Source: Halomonas sp. TA22 (GTDB lineage Bacteria > Pseudomonadota > Gammaproteobacteria > Pseudomonadales > Halomonadaceae). From it: a stretch of 64,000 bases of DNA. Each line of letters begins with the position of its first letter. Within the stretch, counting starts at the first letter, position 1. The notes under the pieces were generated by a model. It made no database searches and had not been told where the DNA came from. It saw only the letters and a program-made list of their open reading frames with translations. Position numbers and translations under genes: made by a program. Where the stretch lies: positions 310,001-374,000 of the forward strand of contig NZ_CP053108.1 of assembly GCF_013009075.1 (NCBI RefSeq), read 5' to 3'. Shown here one piece after another: positions 45,304 through 53,449 of this stretch.

Positions 45304-46125
45304 TCAGCCAAGACGCGGGGCGGGCTCATGGCGGGGCGCCACCGCAAGCAGGCTCGGCACGCCGAAACCGTGGTATGCCAGCGCCGGGGTCAGCTGTGGC
45401 GCCGAGGCGGTGAGCCAGACCGGCCCCGGGCGCTGCGTCAGTGGGGGGCGCTCCACCAGTTGGGCGACGCGGCGGGCAATGGCATCGCCGGAATCGACCC
45501 AGGTAATAGTGCGTGCCGGACAGGCCGCAAGCGCATGCCTCTGCAGCACGTCACGCAGCAGCGGGAAGTGGGTGCAGCCGAGTACCACGGTGTCGAGCTC
45601 CTCCTCCCGCCACAGCGGTGCCAGGCATGCTTCCACCACGGCGTCATCCAGCAACTCGCCGGCCAGCATCCGCTCGGCTTGGGCGACCAGCGGATCGGCG
45701 GCCAGACGCAGCACCTTGCAATCGCCGGCAAAATCCTCGATCAGCTGACAGGTATAGGGACGATTGACCGTGGCCGAGGTGGCCAGCAGCGCAATGCTGC
45801 CGCTGCGGGTGAACCGGGCGGCGGGCTTGATGGCAGGCACGGTGCCGATCACCGAGACCGACAGCTGTTCGCGCAGCGCATCCAGCGCCAGGGTACTGGC
45901 GGTATTGCACGCCACGACCAGCGCACAGGCACCGCTTTCACGAATCGCCGCCTCGCACACCGCAACGCTGCGTGCCACCAGCCAGTCGTCAGCCTTGGTG
46001 CCGTAGGGCAGCATGGCGTTGTCGCAGACGTAGGCAAGCTCGGCGCCCGGCAGCCGGGCGCGCATCGCCGCGACTACCGACAGCCCGCCGACACCGGAAT
46101 CGAAGATCAGAATCGGTCCACTCAT
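45304..46125 (-). CDS. murI: Glutamate racemase
   Basis: Provides D-glutamate for peptidoglycan. The 273-residue protein has FDSGVGGLSV (8-17), the first catalytic cysteine in VACNTAST and the second in VLGCTHFPLL, plus YVCDNAMLPYG. Its ATG overlaps the LysR gene stop by 4 bp, so it is translated downstream of that regulator. Confidence 0.95.
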   Translation of the reverse strand: MSGPILIFDSGVGGLSVVAAMRARLPGAELAYVCDNAMLPYGTKADDWLVARSVAVCEAAIRESGACALVVACNTASTLALDALREQLSVSVIGTVPAIKPAARFTRSGSIALLATSATVNRPYTCQLIEDFAGDCKVLRLAADPLVAQAERMLAGELLDDAVVEACLAPLWREEELDTVVLGCTHFPLLRDVLQRHALAACPARTITWVDSGDAIARRVAQLVERPPLTQRPGPVWLTASAPQLTPALAYHGFGVPSLLAVAPRHEPAPRLG

Positions 46126-47015
46126 GGGGTCGTTGTCCGAAAATAGCTCAGCAGGGTATCGATCAACACACGCAGGCGTGAAGGCATCAGCTCACGCTCG
46201 GCATACAGCAGGTGCACGCCCAGCGGTGGCGGACAGTACGCCTCCAGCACCCGCACCAGGCGCCCATTGGCCACTTCCGGCTCGCCCAGAAACGCAGGCT
46301 TCATGGCCAGCCCCATGCCGCGGATGGCGGCCTCGACCAGAGCCCGGCCATTGTTGCAGCTCAGCACCGGCTGGAAGCGGATGCGCGTAAGCCTGCCCTC
46401 GACCCACATCGGCCAGCTCGGCCCTCCCCGCTGCAGGCTGTAATGCAGGCAGCGATGCCGGGCCAGATCGCGCGGGTGCGCCGGCACACCGTGGCGCGCC
46501 AGATAGTCGGGCGAGGCGTAGAGATAGATCGGCATCGTCATCAGCGAGCGAGCGATGAGACTGGAGTCCTCCAGCTCACCGATACGGATCACCAGGTCGA
46601 AGTCCTCGGCCAAGGGGTCGACACGCCGATCCTCGAGCACAACATCGAGCTCCACCTGAGGATGGGCCTGCTCGAAAGCCTGCAGCGCCGGTATCAACTC
46701 AAGCACACCGAAATCCAGAGGCGCGGAGAGCCTCAAGCGCCCACGCACTTCGCCGCGCTGCTCGCCAAGTCCCGCTTCCAGCTCGTCCAGCTCGTCCAGC
46801 AGCCGGCCAGTGGTGTGCAGGTAGCGCTCACCCTCGGCGGTGAGCTGCAGCCGCCGGGTGGTGCGGATCAGCAGCCGCACGCCCAGCATCTCCTCGAGCC
46901 TGGCGATCTGCTTGCTGACCATGGCGTTGGAGATATCCAGCTTGCGAGCGCCGCCGGCAAAACTGCCCGCCTCCACCACCGCTCGAAATATCTGCATCGC
47001 CTGCAGCCGATCCAT
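46122..47015 (-). CDS. LysR-family transcriptional regulator
   Basis: A 297-residue regulator with an N-terminal winged HTH (MDRLQAMQIFRAVVEAGSF, then the recognition helix NAMVSKQIARLEEMLG) and a periplasmic-binding-type effector domain. It belongs to the large subgroup (DsdC/CrgA-like, often acting on a divergent gene); here the divergent neighbour across 190 bp is the SOS operon umuDC, which makes regulation of that operon unlikely. It overlaps murI by 4 bp. Effector and targets unknown. Confidence 0.9.
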   Translation of the reverse strand: MDRLQAMQIFRAVVEAGSFAGGARKLDISNAMVSKQIARLEEMLGVRLLIRTTRRLQLTAEGERYLHTTGRLLDELDELEAGLGEQRGEVRGRLRLSAPLDFGVLELIPALQAFEQAHPQVELDVVLEDRRVDPLAEDFDLVIRIGELEDSSLIARSLMTMPIYLYASPDYLARHGVPAHPRDLARHRCLHYSLQRGGPSWPMWVEGRLTRIRFQPVLSCNNGRALVEAAIRGMGLAMKPAFLGEPEVANGRLVRVLEAYCPPPLGVHLLYAERELMPSRLRVLIDTLLSYFRTTTP

Positions 47016-47167
47016 GTCGCCGCACCCTCATCTCCCCTTGGTGAGCGCATTCTACCTCAGACGGGAGTCACGACTCGAACTGTCGTGCCCTATTCACGCT
47101 CTGCGACCGCATTCATCAGCCTGACCTAAGCGCAGGCGCTTTTCAGCGCTTGCCAGCCTCCTGAATA

Positions 47168-47183
47168 CTGTTTATTTTTACAG
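47168..47183 (+). promoter_or_regulatory. LexA (SOS) box upstream of umuDC
   Basis: CTGT-TTATTTTT-ACAG is a perfect CTGT-N8-ACAG operator, 22 bp before the umuD start codon. It sits in an AT-rich stretch that probably includes the promoter, so LexA binding would block transcription of umuDC. Confidence 0.9.
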
Positions 47184-47205
47184 CATTATTTTTCAGGAGG
47201 CTAAC

Positions 47206-47652
47206 ATGCACATCATCCCCCTACCTCAAATGCCCGCCATCAAGGCACCGCCAGGCCCCACCCGGCGCGGTGCCAGCGGTTTTCCCTCGCCGGCCGACGA
47301 GTATCTGGAGACCCCGCTGGACCTGCATCGTCATCTGATACCGCGCCCCTCATCGACCTTCTTCATGCGAGTGGCCGACGCCACCCAGAGCGAGGCGGGG
47401 TTCCATCCTGGGGATCTGCTCGTCGTCGATCGCGCCCTCTCGCCCCAGCCAGGCGACTGGGTAATCGCCGTGATCGATGGCGGGCTGTGCCTGCGCCGCA
47501 TCGAGGGTCTGGGGCGCCAGCGCTGGCTCTGCCCTCCCGAACCTCAGCGAGCCAGGTTGCCCTTGGAGGAGGAGAGCGACTGCCGGCTCTGGGGCGTGGT
47601 GCATCATGTCATCCATAACTTTCGACATGCATCGCGTACAGAGGCGCGCTAG
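47206..47652 (+). CDS. umuD: UmuD-like protein lacking the Ser-Lys catalytic dyad
   Basis: Partner subunit of DNA polymerase V, normally self-cleaved after Cys24 to UmuD'. The 148-residue protein keeps the family signature GFPSPADEYLE (25-35, after Ser24) and HPGDLLVVDRAL (67-78). In a gapless alignment, E. coli Ser60 corresponds to Thr60 (VADATQS) and Lys97 to Arg97 (GLCLRRIE), so self-cleavage looks impossible. AGGAGG precedes the ATG, and the SOS box is directly upstream. The gene ends 3 bp before umuC. A shifted active-site serine (Ser62) cannot be excluded, but the Lys is missing in any alignment. Confidence 0.9.
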   Translation: MHIIPLPQMPAIKAPPGPTRRGASGFPSPADEYLETPLDLHRHLIPRPSSTFFMRVADATQSEAGFHPGDLLVVDRALSPQPGDWVIAVIDGGLCLRRIEGLGRQRWLCPPEPQRARLPLEEESDCRLWGVVHHVIHNFRHASRTEAR

Positions 47653-47655
47653 GGG

Positions 47656-48918
47656 ATGTTCGCGCTGGTCGATTCCAACAACTTCTATGTGAGCTGTGAA
47701 CGGCTATTCGCCCCTCGCCTGGAAGGCCAACCGGTGGGGGTGCTCTCCAACAACGATGGCTGCGTAATTGCCCGCTCGGAGGAGTTCAAGGCCCTGGGCA
47801 TCCCCATGGGCATGCCGACTCACAAGATCGCCCCGGACCTGCGTCGCCAGGTGGTGTTGTGCTCCTCCAACTATGCGCTCTATGGCGACATCTCGGCGCG
47901 CATTCAGCAGGTGCTGGCCGCACGGGTCCCAGCGCTTGAGCCCTACTCCATCGATGAGTGCTTTCTCGACCTTCGCGGTGTGAAGGAGGATCTGGAGACC
48001 CTGGGAAGGGAACTGGCCATGGCGGTGGCTCAAGAGGTCGGCATGCCGGTCTCGGTGGGCATCGCCCCTACCCGCACACTGGCCAAGCTGGCCAATCGGC
48101 ATGCCAAGCGGCACCCGGCGCGCCCCCAGGTATGCGTCTGGCCGAGTGCGGATACGCCAGCGTTGATACGCCTGCTCGACGAGCTGCCGCTCAACGGCCT
48201 ATGGGGAATCGGCGAGCGCTTGCAGCGGCGCCTGGCTGGCCAGAACATCGTCACCGCCGCCGCCCTGCGCGACGCGCCGCAGGAGTGGCTACGCAAGCAT
48301 TTCAGCGTAGTGGTGGCACGTCTGGCGAAGGAGCTTACGGGAACGCCCTGCCTGCAGGGCACGGATATCGATACGCCACGCCGCTCCATCCTCTGTTCAC
48401 GCTCCTTCGCGCGGCCCCTGAACGATCCTGGCGAAATCAGCGCAGCACTGCGCTACCACAGCCAGCGCGCCGGCGAGAAGCTGCGCCGCGACGACCTGCA
48501 AGCCAGTGCTCTCGGGCTCTTTCTGCGCACCAGTCCCTACCAGTATCCCGACCGACCCGGCGGTAGCCTATGGGCACCGCTACCCTACCCCAGCGCCGAT
48601 ACGCTGTGTCTCAACCGCCTAGCGCAGGCGTTGCTAGCACGCTTGTGGGACCCTTCGCTGACCTATCAGAAGGTCGGGGTCATGCTGAGCGAGCTAACCC
48701 CCCGCCAGCATAGCCAGGGATCGCTGTTCCAAGGGCATGAACCGCTACGCCAAGAAAAGCTGATGGCCACCTGGGACACGATTCGACAACGCTTTGGAAA
48801 CGATGCCCTGACACTGGGCGTGCATGCTGCCGATGCCCGCTGGCAGATGCACAGTCGCTATCGCTCGAGCCGCTATACCACTCGCTGGGACGAGCTGCCC
48901 GGAGTCAGTGCGTGCTGA
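47656..48918 (+). CDS. umuC: DNA polymerase V catalytic subunit UmuC
   Basis: Y-family translesion polymerase. The 420-residue protein has the metal ligands Asp6 (VDSNNFYVSCE) and Asp100/Glu101 (YSIDECFLDL), a helix-hairpin-helix thumb (GLWGIGERLQRRL), and the UmuC C-terminal domain. Length matches E. coli UmuC (422). Catalytic residues appear intact, in contrast to its UmuD partner. It is the second gene of the SOS operon and converges with the hemerythrin-like gene. Confidence 0.95.
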   Translation: MFALVDSNNFYVSCERLFAPRLEGQPVGVLSNNDGCVIARSEEFKALGIPMGMPTHKIAPDLRRQVVLCSSNYALYGDISARIQQVLAARVPALEPYSIDECFLDLRGVKEDLETLGRELAMAVAQEVGMPVSVGIAPTRTLAKLANRHAKRHPARPQVCVWPSADTPALIRLLDELPLNGLWGIGERLQRRLAGQNIVTAAALRDAPQEWLRKHFSVVVARLAKELTGTPCLQGTDIDTPRRSILCSRSFARPLNDPGEISAALRYHSQRAGEKLRRDDLQASALGLFLRTSPYQYPDRPGGSLWAPLPYPSADTLCLNRLAQALLARLWDPSLTYQKVGVMLSELTPRQHSQGSLFQGHEPLRQEKLMATWDTIRQRFGNDALTLGVHAADARWQMHSRYRSSRYTTRWDELPGVSAC

Positions 48919-48932
48919 CACCGGGCTGGCTG

Positions 48933-49484
48933 CTAGATCGCAGGTTCGGGCGTGGCACGAAACTCGGCGTAGAGCTCGGGATAGGCCTGCTGCAACTGCT
49001 CGAGCTTGGCCGAGGCCTCTTCGGGCAGCAGGGTGGAGAGACGCTCGAGATCCTCCTCATCGAGGTGCTCGCGAATCAGCGGAAACAGCTCCTCACGCTC
49101 GTTGCGCAGATAGGCGCGGTGCGCCTCCAAGTAGGCCTTCAGATCGTCCGCGAACACATCCATCGGCATGACCGCATCCATGAGCACTCTGTCGACATCC
49201 TGGGAGAAGCGCAGCAGGCGCTCGCGCAGGTCCTGATAGTCGGCATTGAGTTGGCAAGTCAGCTCCCGGGCACTGGGGACGCGCTCGAGCAACTCGTCGC
49301 TGCAGATCCGCTCCAACGGCAAGGTGAACCCCTCCATGTAGTCGAGAATGTAATCGACGACCTCTCGAATCAGCTGAAAGTTGGGCCGCTCGCCGGCCGC
49401 CAGTGTCTTGTGCTTGAGTTGCAGCACGTGCAACAGGCGCGCCATGTTGGCATGATCCAGACGCAGTTGAGTCAGCATGGGCAT
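48933..49484 (-). CDS. Hemerythrin-like HHE domain protein with incomplete iron site
   Basis: A 183-residue helical protein. His11 in LRLDHANMARLL matches the first HHE iron ligand. The second motif, usually HHPKE, reads TLPLE (54-58), losing both His and keeping Glu58. The third, usually HxxH..E, reads HRAYLRNE (122-129), losing the second His. At least three of five His ligands are missing, so diiron binding is doubtful. Family members sense or store oxygen, NO or iron. It lies between umuC (convergent) and a Sco1 gene (divergent). Confidence 0.8.
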   Translation of the reverse strand: MPMLTQLRLDHANMARLLHVLQLKHKTLAAGERPNFQLIREVVDYILDYMEGFTLPLERICSDELLERVPSARELTCQLNADYQDLRERLLRFSQDVDRVLMDAVMPMDVFADDLKAYLEAHRAYLRNEREELFPLIREHLDEEDLERLSTLLPEEASAKLEQLQQAYPELYAEFRATPEPAI

Positions 49485-49666
49485 GGGAGGCCTCCTCTGC
49501 TGTCAAGGGCGAGAAAACATGACACCGATCAGACGTGACATTGAACGAATGTCATGCACGGATGCAGTCAAGGGTATGGGAGCTCTGCTTGTCCGCAATA
49601 GACAGGTTAGACGACTCTACCCACTTTAGGCATCGTAATGGCAATGGATTCGACCAAGGAGTAAGC

Positions 49667-50305
49667 ATGGCCAGAAGGGGACGATACGTATTGGGCGCCG
49701 CTGGCACGCTCGTGCTGATGAGTATCGCCCTGGGCTTGGCAGCAGTTCGCGGGTCATCCCCCGAGGTGACCGGAGCACCGGCCAGCGCCGATCCACCCTC
49801 ACTGATCCTCGACTTCACGCTCGTCAGTCACCGGGGCGAGACGCTTACGCCTGACGCGTTCGAGGGGCGCTGGCTGCTGCTGTTCTTCGGCTTCACCCAC
49901 TGCCCCGATGTCTGCCCCGCCAGCCTTGCCACCCTCGCCCAGGTGCTGGAGCGGCTAGGGGACCAAGCAGAACCGCTGCAGCCGCTGATGATCAGCGTCG
50001 ATCCCAAGCGCGACACTCCTGACATTCTCTCCCGCTACGTCACCCATTTTCACCACGACATCGTTGGGCTGACAGGCACGCCGGCGCAAGTCGACGCTGC
50101 AGCCGCCAGCCTTCGCGCCTACTACCGCCAGGTACCCTACGGCTCACAGGGCGACTATACGGTGGATCACTCGGCGTTTTTCTATCTGATCGACCCGCAG
50201 CGGGAGGTAGCCGAACTCTACCCTCACGGCATGGGCGTGGAGGCCATCGCCGACGACATACGAGCCCACCTGGACGCAGCCCCTTCCTGGGGAGGCGATA
50301 CCTAG
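49667..50305 (+). CDS. SCO1/SenC copper chaperone for cytochrome oxidase
   Basis: Membrane-anchored periplasmic thioredoxin-fold copper protein that helps assemble the CuA centre. The 212-residue protein has an N-terminal anchor (YVLGAAGTLVLMSIALGLAA), the CxxxC site FTHCPDVCP (Cys79, Cys83) and the third ligand His168 in VDHSAFFYL. AAGGAG precedes ATG 49667; the frame is open upstream without a start signal. Its end overlaps the DUF2243 gene by 4 bp in convergent orientation. Confidence 0.93.
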   Translation: MARRGRYVLGAAGTLVLMSIALGLAAVRGSSPEVTGAPASADPPSLILDFTLVSHRGETLTPDAFEGRWLLLFFGFTHCPDVCPASLATLAQVLERLGDQAEPLQPLMISVDPKRDTPDILSRYVTHFHHDIVGLTGTPAQVDAAAASLRAYYRQVPYGSQGDYTVDHSAFFYLIDPQREVAELYPHGMGVEAIADDIRAHLDAAPSWGGDT

Positions 50306-51105
50306 GCTGGCGGTCGCGACCACGCGAAGCAACCCACCGCCAGCAACGAATTGCTGACCAGCAAGGCGCCGTTGCCATAGAGCGATCTCGCACGGCGCGG
50401 ATCGGGCAGGTCAAGCGCCCATAGATCCCCCGTGGCGTCGCTCCAGACGAGCCGGGCATCGATCTCGGCAATCGCTGCCAGCCGCTGCGAAGCGGGCATA
50501 CCAGGCTTGAACAGGACCACCGCCCCAGACGTGTCGGAAGGCGGCACGGCAGCCAACGGCCCCGCCACCAGCACCGCCAGCGTAAGCACCATCGCCGCTG
50601 CTCCCGGCTTGAGCCGAGTGCCGCCTTCTCCACCGCTGCCGCCGCGACGCAGCAGCCAACCCGCGATCAGCGGCAGGCCGCCGAACAACCCCAGCCAGAG
50701 CAGGTCCCAGAACAGCAGATTGTCCGCCGCCATACGAATACGATGAAAGCCCAACGCCCAGTGGAAGACGAAGGCATCGATCACATGCCACAGGCCAAAG
50801 CCGAGCAGTGCATTGGCCAGCAGCCGCCGGTCCGCCCCAGGCCTCGCGAAGCGGTCCCGAGAGCGCCAAAGTAGCCACAGGCCGATGATGGCCAATACAT
50901 ACATCACGGCATGGAAAAGCCCGTCAGCAAGAATCTGCACCCGCATGTCGGCGAAGAAGGCCCCCTCGAGACCGAGCAGCAGATGGTGCCACTGCAGGAT
51001 CTGATGCAGCAGGATGCCATCGAAGAACCCAGCAAGGCTGAAGCCGAGCAGGTAGCCTGCCCATCTGAAGTGCTTCGCGCCCAAGGAGGGTGCCTGTGAC
51101 GCCAT
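50302..51105 (-). CDS. DUF2243 membrane protein with C-terminal extension
   Basis: A 267-residue inner-membrane protein. The first 165 residues match the DUF2243 pattern (GFFDGILLHQILQWHH, HAVMYVLAIIGLWLLW, GLWHVIDAFVFHWALGFHRI) with about four membrane helices rich in conserved His. A further helix and a C-terminal extension of about 70 residues (VVLFKPGMPASQRLAAIAEI onward) are not part of the usual domain. DUF2243 genes are often near respiratory oxidase genes; here the convergent Sco1 gene fits. Function unknown. Confidence 0.8.
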   Translation of the reverse strand: MASQAPSLGAKHFRWAGYLLGFSLAGFFDGILLHQILQWHHLLLGLEGAFFADMRVQILADGLFHAVMYVLAIIGLWLLWRSRDRFARPGADRRLLANALLGFGLWHVIDAFVFHWALGFHRIRMAADNLLFWDLLWLGLFGGLPLIAGWLLRRGGSGGEGGTRLKPGAAAMVLTLAVLVAGPLAAVPPSDTSGAVVLFKPGMPASQRLAAIAEIDARLVWSDATGDLWALDLPDPRRARSLYGNGALLVSNSLLAVGCFAWSRPPA

Positions 51106-51244
51106 AACGTGCTCTCCGTGACAGGGATTTCACCTCAGTCTAGCGAGCTTGACGCAATACGCCCGCCCGGGGTGCAACCCGGGCGGCATCTTGGCATGAT
51201 CAGGCAATGGCACCCAGCCGCTCAGCGATACCGGAATCGACGAC

Positions 51245-52594
51245 ATGGACCTTTTCAGTCAGCAGCACGCCCAGGAGAGCGCTCCCCTGGCCTTTCGCAT
51301 GCGCCCACGCCGCCTGGCCGACTATGTGGGCCAGGCGGCCCTGATCGGCCCAGGCAAGCCCTTGCGGCGCATGGCCGAGAGCGCCACAGTGCGCTCGATG
51401 ATCCTGTGGGGCCCCCCCGGGGTGGGCAAGACCACCCTGGCGGAGATTCTCGCCCATGAATCGCACTCCGAGCTGGAGCAACTTTCGGCGGTGATGGCCG
51501 GTGTGAAGGATATCCGCGCGGCGGTGGAGCGCGCGCGCATCAGTCAGTCGCAAGGCAAGAGCACCCTGCTGTTTCTCGACGAGATCCATCGTCTCAACAA
51601 GAGCCAGCAGGACGCCCTGCTGCCGCATGTCGAGTCAGGGCTCCTGACGCTGATCGGTGCCACCACCGAAAACCCCTCCTTCGAGGTCAATTCAGCGCTG
51701 CTGTCGCGGGCCCGTGTCTACGTGCTCAAGGCCCTCGATCAGCAGGAGCTGCTTCAGGTGATGCGCCAGGCCCTGGAGGATGACGAGCGCGGGCTAGGCA
51801 AGCGCCACATCGAGGTCGACGACGAGGTGCTTGGCATGCTGGCAAGGGCAGCCGGTGGCGATGCCCGGCGCGCCCTTGGCCTGCTTGAGACCGCCTGCGA
51901 CTTCACGCAGCCACACGGCAAGGGCGAGCACCTGCCCCGCGAGGCACTCGACGACGTGCTCGGCCATCAGGCCAGCGCCTTCGACAAGCAGGGCGATCAT
52001 TACTACGATCTGCTCTCGGCCATCCACAAGTCGATACGCTCATCGCGCCCCGATGCCGCGCTGATGTATATCGCCCAGTTCATGCAGGGTGGCGGCGACC
52101 CGCTCGATGTGGTCCGGCGCCTTACGGCCATCGCCTCGGAGGATGTCGGCAATGCCGACCCGCGCGCCCTGCCCCTGGTCATCGCCGCCTGGGATGCCTA
52201 CCTGCGCCTGGGCGACTACGAGGGGCAACGTGCCATCGTGCATGCTGCCATTCACCTGGCAGTCGCCCCCAAGAGCAACAGCATCGACCAGGCCTGGAGC
52301 AAGGCCAAGGCCTTTGCCGCTCAGCACCCCACCCTCGAGGTGCCGACCTATCTGCGCAACGCGCCGACCAAGTTGATGAAGGAGCTGGGCCACGGCCAGG
52401 GGTATCGCTACGCGCACAACGAAGCGAATGGCTATCCGGCCGGCAGTGCCCATGACTGCTGGCCGCTGCAGTTGCCGAAGACGACGCTCTTTCAGCCCAG
52501 CGAGCATGGCCAGGAGGCACGCTTCAAGCAGATCATGGCGTGGCGCGCCGAGCTGGATGCCCAGGCGGACGACTCCTCCAAGGGTGATAGGTAG
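51245..52594 (+). CDS. rarA: Replication-associated recombination protein A (AAA+ ATPase)
   Basis: Clamp-loader-like ATPase acting at stalled replication forks. The 449-residue protein has Walker [10 protein letters not shown] (about 58-66), Walker B FLDEIHR, sensor [18 protein letters not shown], and the C-terminal [14 protein letters not shown]. Length matches E. coli RarA (447). In E. coli and Pseudomonas rarA follows lolA in the same direction; here it faces lolA convergently. Confidence 0.96.
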   Translation: MDLFSQQHAQESAPLAFRMRPRRLADYVGQAALIGPGKPLRRMAESATVRSMILWGPPGVGKTTLAEILAHESHSELEQLSAVMAGVKDIRAAVERARISQSQGKSTLLFLDEIHRLNKSQQDALLPHVESGLLTLIGATTENPSFEVNSALLSRARVYVLKALDQQELLQVMRQALEDDERGLGKRHIEVDDEVLGMLARAAGGDARRALGLLETACDFTQPHGKGEHLPREALDDVLGHQASAFDKQGDHYYDLLSAIHKSIRSSRPDAALMYIAQFMQGGGDPLDVVRRLTAIASEDVGNADPRALPLVIAAWDAYLRLGDYEGQRAIVHAAIHLAVAPKSNSIDQAWSKAKAFAAQHPTLEVPTYLRNAPTKLMKELGHGQGYRYAHNEANGYPAGSAHDCWPLQLPKTTLFQPSEHGQEARFKQIMAWRAELDAQADDSSKGDR

Positions 52595-52602
52595 CATGAC
52601 AA

Positions 52603-52630
52603 AACGCCGCCCTCGGATGAGAACGGCGCT
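52603..52630. terminator. Candidate bidirectional terminator between rarA and lolA
   Basis: AACGCCG and CGGCGCT form a 7-bp stem (one G-T pair) with a 14-base loop. On the minus strand it ends in TTTTG, so it would best serve lolA. Confidence 0.4.
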
Positions 52631-52650
52631 TGCTGGAGAAGCAGTGGGGC

Positions 52651-53280
52651 TCAGTGTGAGTCGCGAATCACATCAGTACCGTCGGGAATGTCGAACACGA
52701 AGCGCGACTCGTCGATGGAGGGATTGAACTCGATGCCATCGAACTCGATGGCGGTCAGCTGGCCGGTGCTGTCGGCCATCTGCAGCGCATTGAGCCGCTC
52801 GTTGTTGAAGGACATCTTGAGCTCCTCGAACAGCGTGTCGGGGCTGCGCGGGGTCAGGGTAAAGGTCTCGATTGCCCCCTGCTGCTGATAGGCCACCTCA
52901 TAGCTGCCGGTAAGTTCGGAGGCGCTGCCCGAGAGCAGTAGCGCCGGGGTATGCGTCACTCGGGTATCCAGCGGCTGGACGGTCACCTGCTCGAGATCGG
53001 GATCGTAGAGATAGACCTCGTGACCATTGGAGACGACGATCTGCTGGTAGGGGGCATTCACCTCCCAGCGAAACTTGCCGGGACGCGACAGCCACATCTG
53101 GCCGCCAGCTTCCTGCAGTCGCTGGCCACTACCATCGAGAATTCGCTGATCGAAGCTGGCCGAATAGGTCTGCAGCGGCTCAAGCAGCTGGGTCAGGCGC
53201 TGCGCACCCTCGTTTGCCAGCGCCGTCATCGGGACGGTGGCAGCCAGCGACAGTGCCAACAGCGATGTCTTCAGTTTCAT
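52651..53280 (-). CDS. lolA: Outer-membrane lipoprotein carrier protein LolA
   Basis: Periplasmic chaperone that ferries lipoproteins from LolCDE to LolB. The 209-residue precursor has a signal peptide (MKLKTSLLALSLAATVPM, likely cut after ALA) and the LolA segments YSASFDQRILDGSGQRLQ and GKFRWEVNAPYQQIVV. The ATG at 53280 has GGGAG with good spacing; an in-frame GTG six bases upstream overlaps that site. It follows ftsK by 169 bp in the same direction. Confidence 0.95.
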   Translation of the reverse strand: MKLKTSLLALSLAATVPMTALANEGAQRLTQLLEPLQTYSASFDQRILDGSGQRLQEAGGQMWLSRPGKFRWEVNAPYQQIVVSNGHEVYLYDPDLEQVTVQPLDTRVTHTPALLLSGSASELTGSYEVAYQQQGAIETFTLTPRSPDTLFEELKMSFNNERLNALQMADSTGQLTAIEFDGIEFNPSIDESRFVFDIPDGTDVIRDSH

Positions 53281-53449
53281 GTTCACTCCCTAGCGGCCAG
53301 TACCGCGTCGACAAGAAAAGTCCGACGCAGGCCTCGTGGCTGTCATTGATTCCCGAGTCATTGACCTCGGCCGTTCGCGGCGGTTTCAGGACTGCCGCGA
53401 CTTCCTCGATTGCTGCATATTGCTTGGCCAGCATGTCGCTCACTGCCGA

